Below are positions 60,640 to 64,000 of a stretch of DNA of 64,000 nucleotides, piece after piece. The stretch's first letter is position 1, and each line of letters starts with the position of its first letter. A program made the position numbers and the translations under genes. The stretch is from contig NZ_CP034464.1 of NCBI RefSeq assembly GCF_003955735.1, forward strand, positions 868,001 through 932,000, written 5' to 3'. Source of the DNA: Undibacterium parvum (GTDB lineage Bacteria; Pseudomonadota; Gammaproteobacteria; Burkholderiales; Burkholderiaceae_D). The notes beneath the pieces were generated by a model, which saw only the letters and a program-made list of their open reading frames with translations, searched no databases and was not told the origin of the DNA.

Positions 60640-63345
60640 TTAATTACCTTCGAGGAAGCTCTTCAACTTATCCGAACGTGATGGATGGCGCAGCTTACGC
60701 AATGCCTTAGCCTCTATTTGACGGATGCGCTCACGCGTCACATCAAACTGCTTACCGACTTCCTCTAAAGTATGATCGGTAGACATTTCAACGCCGAAAC
60801 GCATACGCAATACTTTTGCTTCGCGCGGCGTCAGTGAATCCAAAACGTCTTTCACAACATTGCGCATAGAGGCATGCAAGGCGGCGTCAGCTGGTGCCAA
60901 AGTGTGGTTATCTTCAATGAAATCACCCAAGTGGGAATCATCGTCATCACCGATAGGCGTTTCCATGGAGATCGGCTCTTTGGCGATCTTCATGATTTTG
61001 CGTATCTTCTCTTCTGGCATTTCCATCTTGATCGCCAAGGTTGCAGGATCAGGCTCAGCACCTGTCTCTTGCAAAATTTGGCGCGAGATACGATTCATCT
61101 TATTGATGGTTTCTATCATATGCACAGGAATACGTATGGTACGTGCCTGATCCGCGATCGAACGCGTGATCGCCTGGCGTATCCACCATGTGGCATAAGT
61201 CGAGAATTTATAGCCGCGGCGATATTCAAACTTATCGACCGCCTTCATCAAACCGATATTACCCTCTTGAATCAAATCAAGAAATTGCAAACCGCGGTTA
61301 GTGTATTTTTTCGCGATGGAAATAACCAGACGCAAATTGGCCTCAGTCATTTCACGCTTAGCTCGACGTGCCTTCATTTCGCCAGCTGACATCTTTTTAT
61401 TGATGCTGCGCAGATCTGGCAAAGGCAACACTACCCGCACTTGCAAGTCTATGAGCTTTTGCTGTAATTGCTGGACAGTCGGCACATTGCGACCGAGTAT
61501 CGCACTATAGGAATGCCCGGCATTGACCTCGGCAACGACCCAATTGAGATTGGTTTCGTTCCCAGGAAAGACCTTGATAAAATGCGCGCGTGGCATATTG
61601 CAACGATTCACCGCGACATCAAGGATTTGCTTCTCTACGTGACGCACTTCATCAACCTGACCGCGCAAGGTGTCACATAATTTCTCTACGACTTTGGCAG
61701 TAAAACGTATTCCCAAAAGCTCATTGGAAATCGCCTCTTGCGCCTTAACGTAAGTTTTCGAGTTATAGCCTTCTTTTTCAAAGGCCTTACGCATTTTGTC
61801 AAAATTAACAGAAATAATATCGAATTTAGCCAGAGCATCGCGCCGCATTTGAGCCAATTGCTCAGCCGAGACACCGGCAGCGTCTTCGACACCCTCGTCA
61901 TCTTCTTCCTCTTCCTCTTCCTCTTCCTCTTCGTCTTCCTCGCTCACTTCAGCGACTACCACGACCGGCTTAACGATGACTTCTTCAACCGCATTCGGAT
62001 CGACTAAGCCATCGACGATATCGTCAATCTTGATTTCGTCATTCGCAATACGCTCAGCCGCCGTGAGGATTTCAGCGATGGTAGTAGGACAGGCAGAGAT
62101 CGCCTGTATCATGTCCTTCAGACCTTCTTCAATTTTCTTCGCGATAACGATTTCGCCTTCGCGCGTCAACAACTCTACTGTTCCCATTTCGCGCATATAC
62201 ATGCGCACAGGGTCAGTGGTGCGACCAAAATCAGAATCAACTGTAGACAAGGCAGCTTCGGCAGCGGCCTCAACCTCATCATCATCACTGGTAACCGTAA
62301 CGACATTGTCAGATAAGAGCAGAGCTTCGGCATCCGGCGCACGCTCATACACGGCAACGCCCATATCATTGAAAGTACCAATGATGCCTTCGATCGCCTC
62401 TGGATCAAAAACGTTTTCCGGCAAATGATCGTTAATTTCGGCAAAGGTCAGATAGCCGCGATCTTTACCCAATTTAATCAGGGTCTTGAGCTTTTGACGA
62501 CGCCGTTCTAATTCTTCTTCTGTGGTCTCAGGATCGGCTGAAAATGCATCTTTAAGCAAGGCCTTCTCTTTAGCTTTGCGATCTTTTGCTTTAGCCTTAT
62601 CAATCGCCTTCATTTCCGCGCGCTCAACTGCATTCAACGCGGCCATTTCTTCATTTTCAGGCTGATATTCTTTAGGCTTGCGACCGCGGCGACCTGGCAC
62701 TTTCACACCGGGCAAAATATAGCCAGAAGTGTCAATCGCGGCCAACACTGCAGCATCGGTAGTCTGGCTCACAGTTGGAGCAGAACCGGTCTTAATCTCT
62801 TGCACTTCTGGTGTTTTTTCAGCCTTGGCTGAACTCTTGGTTGGCTTGATCACGGTCTTTGAGTCGGTTTTGTTAATTGTCACAGAAGCTTTCAATGGTG
62901 CAGTTTGTGGCTTGTCTGCATTTTTACCTGTTTGCCTGCCTGAATTAGGAGCGGTAAGCTCTTGCGCTGGCTTTGCATTCTTGCCTTGTATTTCCTTACC
63001 AGTTGGCTTAACTAATTTGGAAACTGGTTTCGGTTCCTGACTAACCCTACTTGCCGCTTTCACTGGCTTGCTTGCGACTTTAGCTAGCGGCTGCGCCACC
63101 GCTGTCTTTATCACTTTAGGCGCTTTAACATCTTTCGCAAGTTCTTTTTTAGCAGCTGATTTAAGCGGGGACGACTTCACTGCGCCTGTCGCCGGCGTCT
63201 TTTTTTCGACTAGTTTGCCAACCGCCGTAGCTGCGGAAGATTTCGGAATTGCCTTGCTTGCAGGCTTGATAGCAGCATTTTTTGCTGTCACCGGAGCCTT
63301 TACAGATGCCAGTTTTTGTGCGGGTTTCTTCATTGCGTTAGCCAT
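60640..63345 (-). CDS. rpoD: RNA polymerase housekeeping sigma factor (sigma-70)
   Basis: 901 residues, much longer than E. coli RpoD (613). Residues about 1-240 are a Lys/Ala/Pro-rich low-complexity tail. Region 1.1 ([20 protein letters not shown]) follows, then region 1.2 ([20 protein letters not shown]) and the non-conserved region with a run of consecutive acidic residues. Region 2 ([40 protein letters not shown]), region 3 and region 4 ([20 protein letters not shown]) complete the protein. The frame opens at 63399; the ATG at 63345 starts [11 protein letters not shown]. Lys-rich extended N-termini are usual in this order of bacteria. It lies downstream of dnaG on the same strand. Confidence 0.97.
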   Translation of the reverse strand: MANAMKKPAQKLASVKAPVTAKNAAIKPASKAIPKSSAATAVGKLVEKKTPATGAVKSSPLKSAAKKELAKDVKAPKVIKTAVAQPLAKVASKPVKAASRVSQEPKPVSKLVKPTGKEIQGKNAKPAQELTAPNSGRQTGKNADKPQTAPLKASVTINKTDSKTVIKPTKSSAKAEKTPEVQEIKTGSAPTVSQTTDAAVLAAIDTSGYILPGVKVPGRRGRKPKEYQPENEEMAALNAVERAEMKAIDKAKAKDRKAKEKALLKDAFSADPETTEEELERRRQKLKTLIKLGKDRGYLTFAEINDHLPENVFDPEAIEGIIGTFNDMGVAVYERAPDAEALLLSDNVVTVTSDDDEVEAAAEAALSTVDSDFGRTTDPVRMYMREMGTVELLTREGEIVIAKKIEEGLKDMIQAISACPTTIAEILTAAERIANDEIKIDDIVDGLVDPNAVEEVIVKPVVVVAEVSEEDEEEEEEEEEEDDEGVEDAAGVSAEQLAQMRRDALAKFDIISVNFDKMRKAFEKEGYNSKTYVKAQEAISNELLGIRFTAKVVEKLCDTLRGQVDEVRHVEKQILDVAVNRCNMPRAHFIKVFPGNETNLNWVVAEVNAGHSYSAILGRNVPTVQQLQQKLIDLQVRVVLPLPDLRSINKKMSAGEMKARRAKREMTEANLRLVISIAKKYTNRGLQFLDLIQEGNIGLMKAVDKFEYRRGYKFSTYATWWIRQAITRSIADQARTIRIPVHMIETINKMNRISRQILQETGAEPDPATLAIKMEMPEEKIRKIMKIAKEPISMETPIGDDDDSHLGDFIEDNHTLAPADAALHASMRNVVKDVLDSLTPREAKVLRMRFGVEMSTDHTLEEVGKQFDVTRERIRQIEAKALRKLRHPSRSDKLKSFLEGN

Positions 63346-63717
63346 TGAATCAAACCAACAGGAACCGAGAGTTAGCCCGTAGCATAAAAAATAATGCACT
63401 GCCTTCAGATCTAGCGACCTGTAGTACAGCGCAATAAATTTTTCAATGTCAGACTACTAGAGTCTCAGCGCCAGTGTTTTGGGTTACTCGGAGGAGCACA
63501 TGCTCACCTAAACAACACATCCCAAAAATGACCCGGAAGGTCACGCCCAGAACGAAAACAACCTAAGACCTTGAATCGAAAGCCTTTAATTGTAGCACGT
63601 GGTGGAAATTTTCTCTAGCCCCGAGCCACAACTTAGACTAAGCACAGCTTAAAAAGCAATAAATCCTATCACCAAAAACATTTCTCACTCATCAATACAG
63701 CTACACTTCTGCACTTC
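63346..63717 (-). other. dnaG-rpoD intergenic region
   Basis: About 370 bases. On the minus strand TACAAT at 63589-63594 is a candidate -10 for a separate rpoD promoter with a long leader. A small inverted repeat TGACC/GGTCA spans 63529-63543. No gene seen. Confidence 0.4.
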
Positions 63718-64000
63718 TTAACGCGCCGTTTCAGCCTCCGCCTCTCGACGTATGGCACTTTGCAATTGAATTATCTCGCGGTAACGAGCGGCACGCTCAG
63801 GATCCGCCAAACCAGATGCTGCCAATTGCTCGCTTTCTTTTTTCAATACTTGATGGCTAATTTGACGCAAAGCACCAGCCAACTCCAACTTCACCACATC
63901 AAACTCAGTTTCGGATTGCTCGGCGATTTCAGCAATTAGTTGATCATAATCCGAACCTGTTGTTCGCAAATTCTCTGCCAATGCCGCGAAATTGGCTTGC
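63718..64000 (-). CDS. dnaG: DNA primase, C-terminal end (partial)
   Basis: The last 93 codons of a gene that continues past the right edge. The helical C-terminal segment (QSETEFDVVKLELAGALRQI; GLADPERAARYREIIQLQSA) fits the DnaB-helicase-binding domain of DnaG. The gene directly precedes rpoD on the same strand, the conserved dnaG-rpoD order. The identification rests on this context as much as on the short sequence. Confidence 0.85.
   Translation of the reverse strand, partial: QANFAALAENLRTTGSDYDQLIAEIAEQSETEFDVVKLELAGALRQISHQVLKKESEQLAASGLADPERAARYREIIQLQSAIRREAEAETAR

Overview
The window looks like a betaproteobacterial chromosome, most likely Burkholderiales and plausibly Oxalobacteraceae (Undibacterium-like). 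The reasons are the dnaG-rpoD order with a very long alanine/lysine-rich and acidic sigma-70 N-terminus, the class I PHA synthase, the dnaE / O-antigen ligase / msbA order, and a CAU-anticodon tRNA beside rpoD. The genus is an inference. The left end is cut inside an island and the right end is cut inside dnaG.

Positions 1 to about 36.8 kb form an AT-richer defence and mobile island. In order it holds: an AbiE-type toxin-antitoxin pair (AbiEi-like 1376-1996, AbiEii 439-1383); an orphan MazE-like antitoxin; a prokaryotic viperin (pVip) overlapping a HicA-like small protein; a divergent pair made of an ankyrin-repeat protein and a sacsin-type GHKL ATPase with a NO VEIN/DUF3883 C-terminus; a tyrosine recombinase and two accessory genes, of which the recombinase and one accessory gene are broken by IS66 insertions; an RT-nitrilase fusion of the DRT1 kind; a complete type I restriction-modification operon (hsdM-hsdS-antitoxin-zeta toxin-hsdR-YgjP metallopeptidase) with a small HTH gene in front; a C39-like cysteine peptidase; and a P4-type integrase at the right edge.

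Three copies of one 2,487-bp IS66-family element sit at 11803-14289 (-), 15800-18286 (-) and 32600-35086 (+). They encode identical proteins, and each has its own 8-bp target duplication, so they are three separate and recent insertions. Copy 1 splits the tyrosine recombinase. Copy 2 splits a 112-residue gene after its seventh codon. Both reading frames rejoin exactly if the element and one duplication are removed in silico.

From about 36.9 kb the sequence is ordinary core genome. It contains a MaoC-phosphotransacetylase fusion protein; a tripartite ABC-2 export operon (TolC, HlyD, double ATPase, two permeases); and a divergent class I PHA synthase, separated from the export operon by one perfect FNR-type box with suitably placed -10 elements on both sides. 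It continues with a HAF-repeat surface protein, dnaE-waaL-msbA-crp-like, trhO, a pirin, rhlE, tRNA-Ile2(CAU) with a strong terminator, rpoD and the end of dnaG. The least described part is the ankyrin + sacsin/NO VEIN pair beside pVip.
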